The notes below the pieces were generated by a model, which saw only the letters and a program-made list of their open reading frames with translations, was not told the DNA's origin and did no database searches. Positions 1 through 8,303 of a stretch of 64,000 nt of DNA are shown in pieces; position 1 is the first letter of the stretch, and the number at the start of each line of letters is the position of its first letter. Source of the DNA: Parahaliea mediterranea (lineage in GTDB: Bacteria; Pseudomonadota; Gammaproteobacteria; Pseudomonadales; Halieaceae). The translations under genes and the position numbers were made by a program. Where the stretch lies: contig NZ_QEWO01000001.1 of the NCBI RefSeq assembly GCF_003402235.1, positions 1,178,001 to 1,242,000 on the forward strand, in the 5' to 3' direction.

Positions 1-2
1 TT

Positions 3-320
3 TCCAGCGCCAGCCAGCTACAGGAGCTGTCCTGCCGCAGCGCGGGCATCCGCAGCCTCGACGGGCTGGCCACCTTCAGCAGCCTGCGCAGCCTGGACCT
101 CAGCGGCAACCAGATCGACAACATTGCGCCGCTGGCCGAGGTGTTCAACCTGGAGTCGGTCTATCTCTCCGACAACCAGATTGTCGACCCGCTGCCGCTG
201 GCCGAACTGCAGGCCCTCAACAGCGTTGACCTGGCCGGCAACCGCAGCCTGCGCTGCCCGGATCGGCAGGCCCTGTTGCGGGTGAGCCACCTGCGCCTGC
301 CGGTACACTGCGACAACTAG
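3..320 (+). CDS. Leucine-rich-repeat protein, C-terminal part (partial)
   Basis: The open frame enters from the left edge and stops at TAG 318-320, so only the last 105 residues are visible. They form consecutive leucine-rich repeats with the spacing of the roughly 22-residue bacterial (internalin-like) type: SLRSLDLSGNQI, NLESVYLSDNQI and ALNSVDLAGN. A short cysteine-containing cap follows (RCPDRQ and VHCDN). LRR domains are protein-binding scaffolds. Whether this one is secreted, periplasmic or a lipoprotein cannot be told without its N-terminus. It is followed after 10 bases by the acyltransferase gene on the same strand. Confidence 0.75.
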   Translation, partial: SSASQLQELSCRSAGIRSLDGLATFSSLRSLDLSGNQIDNIAPLAEVFNLESVYLSDNQIVDPLPLAELQALNSVDLAGNRSLRCPDRQALLRVSHLRLPVHCDN

Positions 321-330
321 CGCGCCGAAC

Positions 331-1209
331 GTGTTCTACCGCGCTGTTGCCTACCTGCCCTTTCCGCTGCTGTACGCGCTGGCCTGGCTGGCATACCTGA
401 TCCTCTATTACCTCGCAGGCTATCGCAAAGCGGTCGTCTATCAGAACCTGCGGCACGCCTTTCCGGAGAAAAACGCGAGAGAAATCACAGTTCTGGCAAA
501 AAAGTTCTACCGGCAACTGAGCCAGGTGGCACTGGAGATCGTAAAGGCCAGGCGCATGCAGCCGCAGGACTTCAAACAGCGGGTGACGCTGAACAATCCC
601 GAACTGCTGCTGGCAAAAAGCGAGGGCCGCAGCCGCTCGGTGATTGTGCTTACCATTCACCAGGGCAACTGGGAGTGGATGCTGCACGGCGCCACCACGG
701 CCCTGGGCATTCCCATCGACCCGGTTTACAAACCGCTGCACAACAAGACCGTGGACGAGCTGATCTACGGCATCCGCAGCCAGTTCGGCTCGCGGCCGCT
801 GGCCATGGATGAGTCCACCCGGGATATTCTGCGCCGGCGCAAGGAGTTCCGCGTGTTTGTAATGGTGGCCGACCAATCGCCCATTCGCAGCGAGCGCAGC
901 TACTGGACCACCTTCCTCAACCGCGAGGCGGCCTTTTACCAGGGCGCCGAGAGCCTGGCGCAGCTCACCGGCTTCCCTGTGCTGTTCGCCCAGTGCCGGC
1001 GCCAGCGCCCGGGGCACTATGCCATCACCTTCCACGAGGTGGGCGATCCGCCCTACGACAAGGGCAGCCACACCATCATCGACCGCTACGTGGCGCTGGC
1101 CGAGCAGGCCATTCGCGAGGAGCCCGAGAGCTGGCTGTGGAGCAACCGCCGCTGGAAGCGCGACCGCCAGCAGGAAGAAGCCGCCAGCCCGGCGGGCAAT
1201 GCCCGCTAG
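331..1209 (+). CDS. Lysophospholipid/lipid A-type acyltransferase (LpxL/HtrB family)
   Basis: A 292-residue protein opening with a hydrophobic stretch (residues 5-30) that would anchor it in the inner membrane. It then has the HxxxxE acyltransferase motif, seen as HQGNWE with the histidine near residue 110. Members transfer acyl chains to lipid A or to related lipids and ornithine lipids. Family length is about 290-310, so it is complete. The start is a GTG at 331 with no clear Shine-Dalgarno sequence, placed by the hydrophobic N-terminus. It converges with the metallohydrolase gene at 1238. Which acyl acceptor it uses cannot be told; an LpxL/LpxM role is the default. Confidence 0.85.
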   Translation: MFYRAVAYLPFPLLYALAWLAYLILYYLAGYRKAVVYQNLRHAFPEKNAREITVLAKKFYRQLSQVALEIVKARRMQPQDFKQRVTLNNPELLLAKSEGRSRSVIVLTIHQGNWEWMLHGATTALGIPIDPVYKPLHNKTVDELIYGIRSQFGSRPLAMDESTRDILRRRKEFRVFVMVADQSPIRSERSYWTTFLNREAAFYQGAESLAQLTGFPVLFAQCRRQRPGHYAITFHEVGDPPYDKGSHTIIDRYVALAEQAIREEPESWLWSNRRWKRDRQQEEAASPAGNAR

Positions 1210-1237
1210 CCGGCTTCAGACGATGGCAGCGCTAACG

Positions 1238-1996
1238 CTATAGCTCCAGCCAGCCGAAGCCGCCCTGCTGGTCTGCCCACACCACACGCTCGTCCAGTTC
1301 GCCGTACACCTCCGCCAGCGCCGCCGCGGCGCGATCACGGCAATTGTTGTTCTCGCTGATGTGAGCCACCACCAGGTAGCGCAGGGCGGCGTGTCCAATC
1401 TCGCCCAGCAGGGCCGCCGCCTGGCGGTTGTTGAGGTGGCCCCAGTCGCCGGCCACGCGCCGCTTGAGCGAGGGCGGATAACTGCCCGCCTGCAGCAACT
1501 CCAGGTCGTGGTTGAACTCCAGCACCAGGCCGTCGCAGCCGCGGTAGTGGCGCACCACATGGGGCGTGATGCTGCCGAGGTCGGTCAGCACGCCGAGCGA
1601 GCGGCCAGCGTGGGAGAAACGGTACTGGCAGGGTTCACGCGCATCGTGGGGCACCGCCACCGGCTGCACGTCGATCACCCCGACCCGGAACGCGGCCTCG
1701 CTGTGAATGCAGCGGGTTTCAAAGCAGTCCTCCAGGCGGCCGCTGCCCAGGGTGCCGTGGGTGAGATAGACGGGAATGCGGTGGCGGCGCGACAGGCGGG
1801 CAACACCCGCGCTGTGGTCGCTGTGCTCGTGGGTAACCAGAATGGCGTCGATATCGCCGGCACTCACTCCGAGGCGGGCCAGGCGGCGTTCGGTTTCGCG
1901 CACCGAGAAACCGCAGTCCACCAGCAGCAGGGTGTCGGCAACGGACACCAGGGTCGCATTGCCCTTGCTGCCGCTGCCGATGGAGGCGAATCGCAT
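1238..1996 (-). CDS. MBL-fold metallohydrolase (YycJ/VicX-like)
   Basis: A 252-residue metallo-beta-lactamase-fold protein with the metal-binding HxHxDH signature (His56, His58, Asp60, His61 in THEHSDH), an N-terminal SIGSGSKGN strand-loop typical of the YycJ/VicX group, and a further conserved region PHDAREP with a histidine. This group holds cytoplasmic phosphodiesterase/nuclease-like hydrolases of poorly defined role. It is the last gene of a dapA-bamC-MBL operon on the minus strand, 44 bases after bamC. A GAGAAG element precedes the ATG at 1996. The same order dapA, bamC, MBL is common in pseudomonads and their relatives, where purC often follows; purC is not here. Confidence 0.85.
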   Translation of the reverse strand: MRFASIGSGSKGNATLVSVADTLLLVDCGFSVRETERRLARLGVSAGDIDAILVTHEHSDHSAGVARLSRRHRIPVYLTHGTLGSGRLEDCFETRCIHSEAAFRVGVIDVQPVAVPHDAREPCQYRFSHAGRSLGVLTDLGSITPHVVRHYRGCDGLVLEFNHDLELLQAGSYPPSLKRRVAGDWGHLNNRQAAALLGEIGHAALRYLVVAHISENNNCRDRAAAALAEVYGELDERVVWADQQGGFGWLEL

Positions 1997-2040
1997 CAGG
2001 AGCTTCTCACACTGCTTGAGCGCCCTGGGCGGCAGGCGCC

Positions 2041-3102
2041 CTAGCTGATGTTACCTTTGAGGATGGCCAGCAGGGCCTGTTCCTGGCGCTTGTCGTAGGC
2101 GTCCGCATCACCCTGGGGAACCAGGCGAATGTTGACCGCGTTGTCGCCATCCTGCGCCACCCGCACTTCAAAGGGCTGCCCCGCCAGGGGGTGTTCTTCG
2201 TCGCCAAACAGCCAGTCGAACCAGCCGTCTTCCTCTTCGCCCTGGGGGCCGAGGAAGGTGACGTAGTAGGTGCCGGCGCTGCGGTCGCGGTCGGTGATCT
2301 CGAAGCTGGAATCCTCCAGTGCCTTGGCCAGCGAGGCCCAGGCGCGGTCGAAGGGCAGGCCCACGTGAATGTAGGTGTAACCTTCTGGCGATTCCTGCAG
2401 GGCGATTTTGCCGGAGGCGCTCATGGCCTGGTCGGCGATCATCGACACCGGGGCGGAATCCGCGCTGTTGGCGATGTACTGGGCCACGGCCTTGAGCATC
2501 TCGCGCTCCTGGGGCACGTTGTCGGACACCTCCGGCCAGGCATTGTCGGCCGGGGCGGCGCCGCGCTGGTTCATCTGCTTCACGTGCAGCTCGCTGGTGC
2601 CGCGCTGCACGCCCTGCTCAATGCGATAGCGAAAGCGCGAGGGCACCGGCTGGCCTTCCAGCTCCACCCAGATGCTCTCCATGATCCCGGCGCGGGCATC
2701 CATGCGCCCCACCTGAATGCCGGCGGCGGACAGGAAGCCGCGCACCTGGGGCCAGAGCTGCCCCGGGGGAATGGCAATCAGGGCCCAGCTGTTATCGCCA
2801 AGGGACTGGATGCGCACCACTTCATCGGCGGCGCCGGCCACCAGCGGCGTTGGCCGGGGCACTTCAAATTCCCCCGCCAGCACCAGTTCTTCGTTCACCG
2901 GCGGAATGGGGTAGATTTCCTCCATGCCGCCCGCCTCGCGCCCCTCGGGGACGCGAATTTGCGGCGTTTCCCGCGCCTGCTTGTAGTCCTCGGACTTGTC
3001 GCGGAAGGGGCCGCCGTCACCGAACAGGTAGCTACAGCCGGCGCTCGCCAGCAGCGCGGCGCACAGGCCGGCCTTCGCTGTTATGGTCAGGAACTTGCTC
3101 AT
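2041..3102 (-). CDS. bamC: Outer membrane assembly lipoprotein BamC
   Basis: A 353-residue lipoprotein with a signal peptide ending in the lipobox LASAGC (Cys23). A BamC-type unstructured N-terminal segment follows (YKQARETPQIRVPEG, IYPIPPV), then two helix-grip domains, the last containing GLPFDRAWASL. BamC is an accessory subunit of the BAM complex that inserts beta-barrel proteins into the outer membrane. Its start codon directly abuts the dapA stop (TGA then ATG), with GGGAG inside the end of dapA, so the two are translationally coupled. The older names nlpB and dapX reflect this same neighbourhood. Length and domain order look normal. Confidence 0.92.
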   Translation of the reverse strand: MSKFLTITAKAGLCAALLASAGCSYLFGDGGPFRDKSEDYKQARETPQIRVPEGREAGGMEEIYPIPPVNEELVLAGEFEVPRPTPLVAGAADEVVRIQSLGDNSWALIAIPPGQLWPQVRGFLSAAGIQVGRMDARAGIMESIWVELEGQPVPSRFRYRIEQGVQRGTSELHVKQMNQRGAAPADNAWPEVSDNVPQEREMLKAVAQYIANSADSAPVSMIADQAMSASGKIALQESPEGYTYIHVGLPFDRAWASLAKALEDSSFEITDRDRSAGTYYVTFLGPQGEEEDGWFDWLFGDEEHPLAGQPFEVRVAQDGDNAVNIRLVPQGDADAYDKRQEQALLAILKGNIS

Positions 3103-3975
3103 TCAGACTCCCGCGGTTTCCAGGGCAGCCAGCACCTGGGCGTGGTACTGGGCATCGAGTTCGGTCAACGGCAGGCGAATGCCGCGTTGGATCAGGCCGC
3201 GCTGCTGCAGGGCCCACTTGACCGGGATGGGGTTGGCCTCCAGGAACAGGGCCGCGTTCAGGGCGGCCAGCCTGGCATCTTCGGCGGCCGCCGCCGCGCG
3301 CTCGCCAGCCAGAGCCAGGCGGCACAGGTCGGCGGCAATTTTGGGCGCCACGTTGGCGGTCACCGAGATATTGCCGTGGCCGCCGCCGAGAATGAATTCC
3401 AGCGCGGTGGGGTCGTCCCCCGAATACAGGGCAAAATCCGCCGGGCAGCGGGCCTTGAGGTCGGGCAGGCGCTCCAGGTCGCCGGTGGCGTCCTTGAGGC
3501 CAATCACGTTGTCGAGCCCGGCCAGTTCCACTACCACGTCGTTGTGCATGTCCACCGCGGTGCGCCCGGGCACGTTGTAAAGGATCTGCGGCACCTTCAC
3601 CGCGCCGGCAATGGCACTGAAGTGCTGCAGCAGGCCGCGCTGGGTGGGGCGGTTGTAGTAGGGCGTCACCAGCAGGCAGGCATCGGCGCCGTTGTCCGCG
3701 GCGGCGGCGGTCAGCTCAATGGCCTCGCGGGTGGAGTTGGCGCCGGTGCCGGCGATGATCGGAATGCGCCCTTTGACGTAATCCACACAGTAGCGGATCA
3801 CCTCGCAGTGCTCCGGCACGCTCAGGGTGGCGCTCTCGCCGGTGGTGCCCACCGCGCCAATGGCGCTGGTGCGAGCCTCTATATGCAGGTCGAGCAGTCG
3901 CGCCAAACCCTCCCAGTCCAGGCTGCCGTCGGGCTGCATCGGGGTGACCAGGGCGACAATACTGCCGGTTATCAT
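3103..3975 (-). CDS. dapA: 4-hydroxy-tetrahydrodipicolinate synthase DapA
   Basis: A 290-residue TIM-barrel enzyme that condenses pyruvate with aspartate semialdehyde, the first committed step of lysine and meso-diaminopimelate synthesis. Catalytic residues fall at the E. coli positions: Thr44/Thr45 in AVGTTGES, Tyr107, Tyr133 in LYNVPGR, Arg138, and the Schiff-base Lys161 in GLKDATGD. The start is ATG 3975, with GGAG nine bases upstream; the frame stays open to 4083 but that extension lacks family similarity and lies in the promoter leader. It is first in the dapA-bamC-MBL operon. Confidence 0.96.
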   Translation of the reverse strand: MITGSIVALVTPMQPDGSLDWEGLARLLDLHIEARTSAIGAVGTTGESATLSVPEHCEVIRYCVDYVKGRIPIIAGTGANSTREAIELTAAAADNGADACLLVTPYYNRPTQRGLLQHFSAIAGAVKVPQILYNVPGRTAVDMHNDVVVELAGLDNVIGLKDATGDLERLPDLKARCPADFALYSGDDPTALEFILGGGHGNISVTANVAPKIAADLCRLALAGERAAAAAEDARLAALNAALFLEANPIPVKWALQQRGLIQRGIRLPLTELDAQYHAQVLAALETAGV

Positions 3976-4082
3976 GCGTGCTCTCCAGATCTGCGGGTTT
4001 GGCCCCGGTGCTGGCGGGGGCCGGCCGGGGCTGGCCTGGCGCCGAGGGCACCGGGCGGGCAGTGCCGGCGGGAAAGTGGGCA

Positions 4083-4110
4083 ATTATCCATGTAGGGGGC
4101 CGGATGACAA
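4083..4110 (-). promoter_or_regulatory. Sigma70-type promoter of the dapA operon
   Basis: Read on the minus strand, TTGTCA (complement of 4105-4110) and GATAAT (complement of 4083-4088) are separated by 16 bases. Each matches the sigma70 consensus at five of six positions. Transcription would start about 100 bases before the dapA ATG at 3975, giving a leader of roughly that length. Confidence 0.55.
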
Positions 4111-4184
4111 CCTGATTACGCTAAACTGAAAGAACATCCCGGGTATGCGACCCTACCCGGACAGGCAAGCAAGAGGAGGACATT

Positions 4185-4688
4185 ATGACACTCGCGCGAA
4201 TCGCGCTGCCAGTACTGCTCGCCGGGCTGCTGGCCTGCGCCGCCGCCCTGGCCCAGGAGCCGCCCCGCATCGATGACCTCTCCTTCCTCGACCGCCAGTT
4301 CATGACACAGCAGCGCAAGAACCTGGAAGACCTGGCCCGCCGCCACTACGGCCAAGGCTTCAGTGGCCAGCGGGCGCAGGATTTAACCCTGCTGCAACGG
4401 CTGCTGGACGACCGCGTGGTTGGCACCGACGACACCGCCAACCTGCAGGCCATGGGGCTGGTGATGGGCGACCTGCTGGCCAATGAGCTGGACATGCACT
4501 GGGTCATCTATGAAGACAACCTTGGCCGCAGCCGTGCCCTGCGCTACCGCGACAGCGACAATTACCTGTTCCCGATGACCATGGTGTCGCGGCGCCGGGA
4601 AGCCGGCAACCAGCTGCCGGTGGCGGATATCTACCAAAAGGCCTACGACATCATCGACCCGCTGCGGGAGGAACTGCCCTTCCGCTAG
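4185..4688 (+). CDS. Exported DUF3806-like protein
   Basis: A 167-residue protein preceded by a strong AGGAGG. The first 23 residues are a signal sequence. It contains both a type I-like ALA-Q cleavage point and a possible lipobox LLAC at Cys18, so it could be periplasmic or a lipoprotein. The mature part has an alpha-helical half, then a section resembling DUF3806: GLVMGDLLANELDMHWVIYED followed by an arginine- and aspartate-rich strand region (ALRYRDSDNYLFPMTMVSRR). Function is unknown. It lies alone between the divergent dapA operon and the lipid-transport operon. The family call is from memory of the pattern and is moderate. Confidence 0.65.
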   Translation: MTLARIALPVLLAGLLACAAALAQEPPRIDDLSFLDRQFMTQQRKNLEDLARRHYGQGFSGQRAQDLTLLQRLLDDRVVGTDDTANLQAMGLVMGDLLANELDMHWVIYEDNLGRSRALRYRDSDNYLFPMTMVSRRREAGNQLPVADIYQKAYDIIDPLREELPFR

Positions 4689-4802
4689 GGCGCTTTTGCG
4701 AAAGCACTTTCCCCAAGGCCCTTCCGCCAGAACCGGGCGGCAGTTGCCAGTGCCGCGCGCCAGCCAGTAGACTGGCCGCTTCCAGTGAGTCACAGCGACG
4801 GC

Positions 4803-5933
4803 ATGAATTCCACAGCGCCCGCGTATGAGTTGATCGAAGACGCTCCCCATGCCCTCCGGCTGGCCCTCACGGGCGACTGGGTTCAGGCACAGGCCATTCC
4901 CGACTTTCCCACCCTGCGCAGCGAACTGCTGGCCTGCTCGCCGGAAGCGCTGACGGTGGATGGCAGCGGCCTGGGGGACTGGGATTCGCTGCTGATGGCC
5001 TTTTTGCTGCAGTGCCACAGCCTGTGCAGCGCCGAGCACATTCCCTTCAACGCCGAACACCTGCCGGGCAGCGCCAACCGCCTGCTGGAGGTGGCCACCG
5101 CGGTGCCGCCCCACCAGCGCCCGCAGGAGGCGCGCGCCCCGCTGCTGGAACGCCTCAACCCGGTCAAGGCGCTAAGAGCCCTGTGGCGCGACCTGCGCGA
5201 ATCCATCGCCTTTCTCGGTGACCTGGGGATTGGCCTGGCCCGCCTGGTCACCGGGCGGGCCAACACCCGCTTCAGCGACTTCCGCCACTTCTGCTACCAG
5301 GCCGGCCCCAACGCCTTCGGCATCATCAGCCTCACCAGCATCCTGGTGGGCATGATCCTGGCCTACCTGGGCGCGGTGCAGTTGAAGCTGCTGGGGGCGG
5401 AAATCTACGTGGCCGACCTGGTGCTGATCGGCATGCTGCGGGAGATGGGCGTGCTGATGACCGCCGTGGTCATGGCCGGGCGCACCGGCGCCGCCTACGC
5501 CGCCCAGCTCGGCACCATGCAGACCAACGAAGAGATCGACGCCATTACCACCATGGGCGTGTCGCCGGTGGAATTCCTGGTGCTGCCACGGGTGCTGGCC
5601 CTGCTGGTGATGCTGCCGCTGCTGACCATCTACGCCGACCTGCTGGGTGTGCTGGGCGGGGCCATTGTGGCGGGCGGCATGGGCATTACCATGCTGCAGT
5701 ATGTCTCCCAGATACAGGACGCCATCTCCCTCACCCACCTGCTGGTGGGGCTGTCCAAGAGCGTGGTGTTCGCCATTCTGATCGCCGTGGCGGGCTGCCG
5801 CTCCGGCATGCAGTCCGGGCGCGGCTCGGCGGCGGTGGGCAACGCCGCCACCGACGCGGTGGTAACGGCCATCGTCTACCTGATCGTGGCCGATGCGGCG
5901 ATGAACATCTTCTACCAGCAGGTGGGTATCTGA
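4803..5933 (+). CDS. MlaE-type ABC transporter permease with N-terminal STAS-like domain
   Basis: The inner-membrane permease of an MCE lipid transporter. The first ~100 residues resemble a STAS domain (VDGSGLGDWDSLLMAFL). The rest is the MlaE/YrbE fold with its hallmark conserved loop, MAGRTGAAYAAQLGTM followed by NEEIDAITTMG, and about five to six hydrophobic helices. The STAS-permease fusion stands in for a separate MlaB. I place the start at ATG 4803; a GTG at 4785 would add six residues, and neither has a good ribosome site. First gene of a four-gene operon with an ATPase, an MCE protein and an auxiliary lipoprotein, the layout known from a second (non-Mla) MCE locus of pseudomonads. Confidence 0.88.
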   Translation: MNSTAPAYELIEDAPHALRLALTGDWVQAQAIPDFPTLRSELLACSPEALTVDGSGLGDWDSLLMAFLLQCHSLCSAEHIPFNAEHLPGSANRLLEVATAVPPHQRPQEARAPLLERLNPVKALRALWRDLRESIAFLGDLGIGLARLVTGRANTRFSDFRHFCYQAGPNAFGIISLTSILVGMILAYLGAVQLKLLGAEIYVADLVLIGMLREMGVLMTAVVMAGRTGAAYAAQLGTMQTNEEIDAITTMGVSPVEFLVLPRVLALLVMLPLLTIYADLLGVLGGAIVAGGMGITMLQYVSQIQDAISLTHLLVGLSKSVVFAILIAVAGCRSGMQSGRGSAAVGNAATDAVVTAIVYLIVADAAMNIFYQQVGI

Positions 5934-5934
5934 G

Positions 5935-6708
5935 GTGAGCGAACAGGCCCACATCAGCATCCGCGGGGTCACCATGGCCTACGGCGCGCGACTGATCCAG
6001 CGCGACCTGAACTTCGACGTCAATCGCGGCGATATCTTTGTGATCATGGGCGGGTCGGGCTGCGGCAAAAGCACCCTGCTCAAGCACATGCTGGGGCTGA
6101 TCCAGCCCGCCGCCGGCGACATCCTGTTCAACGGCCAAAGCTTCACCCGCGCCAACCCCGCCGCCCGCGACGCCATGCGCCGCAGCTGGGGCATCACCTA
6201 CCAGTCCGGCGGGCTGTTCAGCGCCATGACCGTGGGCGAGAACGTCACCCTGCCGATGCAGCTCTACACCAACTACAGCGAGGCGGAAATCCGCGAGGTG
6301 GTGGACTACAAGCTGGCCCTGGTGGGGCTGTCCGGCTACCAGGGCTACTACCCGTCGGAGATCAGCGGCGGCATGCGCAAGCGGGCCGCCCTGGCGCGGG
6401 CCATCGCCCTGGACCCGGAAATCCTGTTCTTTGATGAACCCTCGGCGGGCCTGGACCCGATCAGCTCCAGCCTGCTGGACGAACTGATCGTCCAGCTCAA
6501 GGAATCCATCGGCGCCACCGTGGTGATGGTGACGCACGAACTGCCCAGCATTTTCAGTATCGCCAGCAATTCCGTGTACCTGGACGCCAACAGCAAAACC
6601 ATGATCGCCTACGGCAACCCGCGCGAACTGCGCGACCACAGTGACCAGCCCGTTGTGCGACAATTTCTGGCCAGAGAGGCCAGCGCAGCGGCGGAGAACG
6701 CGCAATGA
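5935..6708 (+). CDS. ABC transporter ATPase (MlaF-like)
   Basis: A 257-residue ATPase with Walker A GGSGCGKST (residues 39-47), signature SGGMRKR (144-150), Walker B LFFDEP (164-169) and a switch histidine in VTHEL. It powers lipid transfer between the membranes through the MlaE-type permease encoded just upstream. It starts at GTG 5935, one base past the permease stop, with GAGG overlapping the junction. The ISGGMRKRAALARA form is that of the MCE-associated (MlaF/Ttg2A) ATPases rather than of importers. Confidence 0.93.
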   Translation: MSEQAHISIRGVTMAYGARLIQRDLNFDVNRGDIFVIMGGSGCGKSTLLKHMLGLIQPAAGDILFNGQSFTRANPAARDAMRRSWGITYQSGGLFSAMTVGENVTLPMQLYTNYSEAEIREVVDYKLALVGLSGYQGYYPSEISGGMRKRAALARAIALDPEILFFDEPSAGLDPISSSLLDELIVQLKESIGATVVMVTHELPSIFSIASNSVYLDANSKTMIAYGNPRELRDHSDQPVVRQFLAREASAAAENAQ

Positions 6709-7673
6709 GTGAAAACAGCCACAGTGTCGCCATCGGCGCCTTTATCCTCGGGGCGCTGCTGATTGCCGTCACCACGGCCATTTTTATCCTGGGCAACGGT
6801 ATCGGCAGCGGCCAGGAACGGGTGGTGATGGTGTTCGACGGCTCGGTCAAGGGCCTGTCGGTGGGCGCCCCGGTGGCCCTGCGCGGCGTGCAGATTGGCC
6901 AGGTGACCGACATCAACCTGATCCTGGACAGCGACAACGACGAGCTGATCATGCTGGTGGAGGCGGTGCTGGATGCCGACAACGTGCAAAAGCGCGGCTC
7001 CAACCCCCAGGAGCTGACCGAAATGCTGATTGAGCGCGGCATGCGCGCCCAGCTCAATACCCAGAGCCTGCTCACCGGCCTGCTGTACGTGCAGCTGGAT
7101 TTTCACCCCGACACCGCCATCGAGCTGCCGGAGATAGACTCGCCCCACCTGCAGATTCCCACCATTCCCACCAACCTGGAAAAACTCAGCCGGCAGATTG
7201 ACGACATTGATTTCGCCCAGGTGGCATCCGATCTCACCGCCATCGCCACCGGGCTCAAGTCGGTGATCACCGACGAAAAGTTCCAGAGCCTGCCGGGGCA
7301 GGTCAACGCCACCTTCCTGTCGATCACCGAACTCAGCGAGGACATCCGCCAGACCCTGGGGCGTATCGAACCCAACATCAACCAGTTGCTGGCCAGCGCC
7401 AACAGCACCCTGGTGACCGTGGACGACAACCTGCCGCGGCTGGTGACCCTGGTGGAAGAGAAACTGGACGTGGTGGAAGCCTCGCTGCAGAACTTTGACC
7501 GCACCCTCAAGGGCGTGGACAACCTGATCGCCGAGGACTCCCCCACCACCTACGAACTGAACCGGGCCCTGACCGAGCTGGCCGAGGCCGGCCGCGCCCT
7601 GCAACTGCTGGCCAAGACACTCGAAGAACAACCCGAAGCGCTGCTGCGCGGCAAGAACGAGGACGCCCCATGA
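6705..7673 (+). CDS. MCE-domain lipid-binding protein (MlaD/PqiB-like)
   Basis: A 322-residue protein with one N-terminal membrane helix (about residues 7-27). A single MCE domain (about 38-120) opens VMVFDGSVKGLSVGAPV and carries the GVQIGQV motif. A long helical, coiled-coil-prone C-terminal part follows, rich in LE, TL and NL repeats. MCE proteins form hexameric periplasmic rings that carry phospholipids between inner and outer membrane. The start overlaps the ATPase stop (ATGA). At 322 residues it is longer than E. coli MlaD, and the extra helix could form a short needle as in PqiB. Confidence 0.9.
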   Translation: MSENSHSVAIGAFILGALLIAVTTAIFILGNGIGSGQERVVMVFDGSVKGLSVGAPVALRGVQIGQVTDINLILDSDNDELIMLVEAVLDADNVQKRGSNPQELTEMLIERGMRAQLNTQSLLTGLLYVQLDFHPDTAIELPEIDSPHLQIPTIPTNLEKLSRQIDDIDFAQVASDLTAIATGLKSVITDEKFQSLPGQVNATFLSITELSEDIRQTLGRIEPNINQLLASANSTLVTVDDNLPRLVTLVEEKLDVVEASLQNFDRTLKGVDNLIAEDSPTTYELNRALTELAEAGRALQLLAKTLEEQPEALLRGKNEDAP

Positions 7674-8278
7674 CCGCTGCCAAACCCCACCTGCTGGGCG
7701 CGCTACTGTTGTCGCTGCTGCTGAGCGCCTGCGGCAGCACCCCCCAGAGCGACTACTACCGGCTCAGCGCCACAGGCACGGGCGGCAGCGCCGATGCGCC
7801 GTCGCTGGGCATTGGCCCGGTGACCATTCCGGAGTATCTGGATCGCAACAGCCTGGTGTTTGCCCGGGGCGACAACCAGCTGCGCATTGCCAGCTACCAG
7901 CGCTGGGCCGAGCCCCTGGGTGAAGGTGTTACCCGGGTGCTGGGCCTCAACCTGGCCAGCGCCCTGGACACCCAGAACGTGCGCCCCTTCCCCTGGGCTG
8001 CCAGCGATCGGCCCGCCTACGCCGTGCAGGTGTGGCTGCTGGCGCTGGATGCCAGCGCCGAGCGCACCACCCTGGTGGCCGAATGGCGCCTGCACGACCC
8101 GGCCCGGCAGCGGGAAATTGTGCGCCGCATGGGGCGCTATGAAGACAGCGGCAGCGACGACGGCGCCACCCTGGCGGCCACCTACAGCCGCCTGCTGCAA
8201 CGCCTGAGCGACGACATCGCCGCCGCCGTGCGCGCAGACACCGCTGCTGCGCACAGCGGCGAAACAGCCGCCCGGTAA
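7670..8278 (+). CDS. ABC-type transport auxiliary lipoprotein (PqiC-like)
   Basis: A 202-residue lipoprotein with lipobox LLSAC (Cys21), followed by the family pattern SDYYRLSA and LGIGPVTIPEYLDR. These mark the PqiC/ABC-transport auxiliary lipoprotein family (formerly DUF330). PqiC sits in the outer membrane and receives the MCE protein needle. It overlaps the MCE gene by four bases (ATGA) and ends the operon, directly before a GC-rich hairpin. Confidence 0.88.
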   Translation: MTAAKPHLLGALLLSLLLSACGSTPQSDYYRLSATGTGGSADAPSLGIGPVTIPEYLDRNSLVFARGDNQLRIASYQRWAEPLGEGVTRVLGLNLASALDTQNVRPFPWAASDRPAYAVQVWLLALDASAERTTLVAEWRLHDPARQREIVRRMGRYEDSGSDDGATLAATYSRLLQRLSDDIAAAVRADTAAAHSGETAAR

Positions 8279-8289
8279 GACCGGGCGGC
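8267..8289. terminator. GC-rich hairpin between convergent genes
   Basis: A perfect nine-base stem GCCGCCCGG / CCGGGCGGC with a five-base loop covers the stop codon of the lipoprotein gene. It lies between convergent transcription units (lipid-transport operon and SDR gene), so a bidirectional terminator is likely, but there is no T-run on either side. Confidence 0.5.
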
Positions 8290-8303
8290 ATCTGCCGCTA
8301 CGA

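Noticed and set aside
1210-1237. Terminator between the acyltransferase and metallohydrolase genes
   Set aside because: Only a four-base AGCG/CGCT stem can be formed, too weak to call.
2191-4095. Long open frame antisense to bamC and dapA (about 634 codons)
   Set aside because: It is a mirror of the high-GC codon structure of two well-conserved genes, and its predicted protein is rich in G, A, H and Q with no family likeness.
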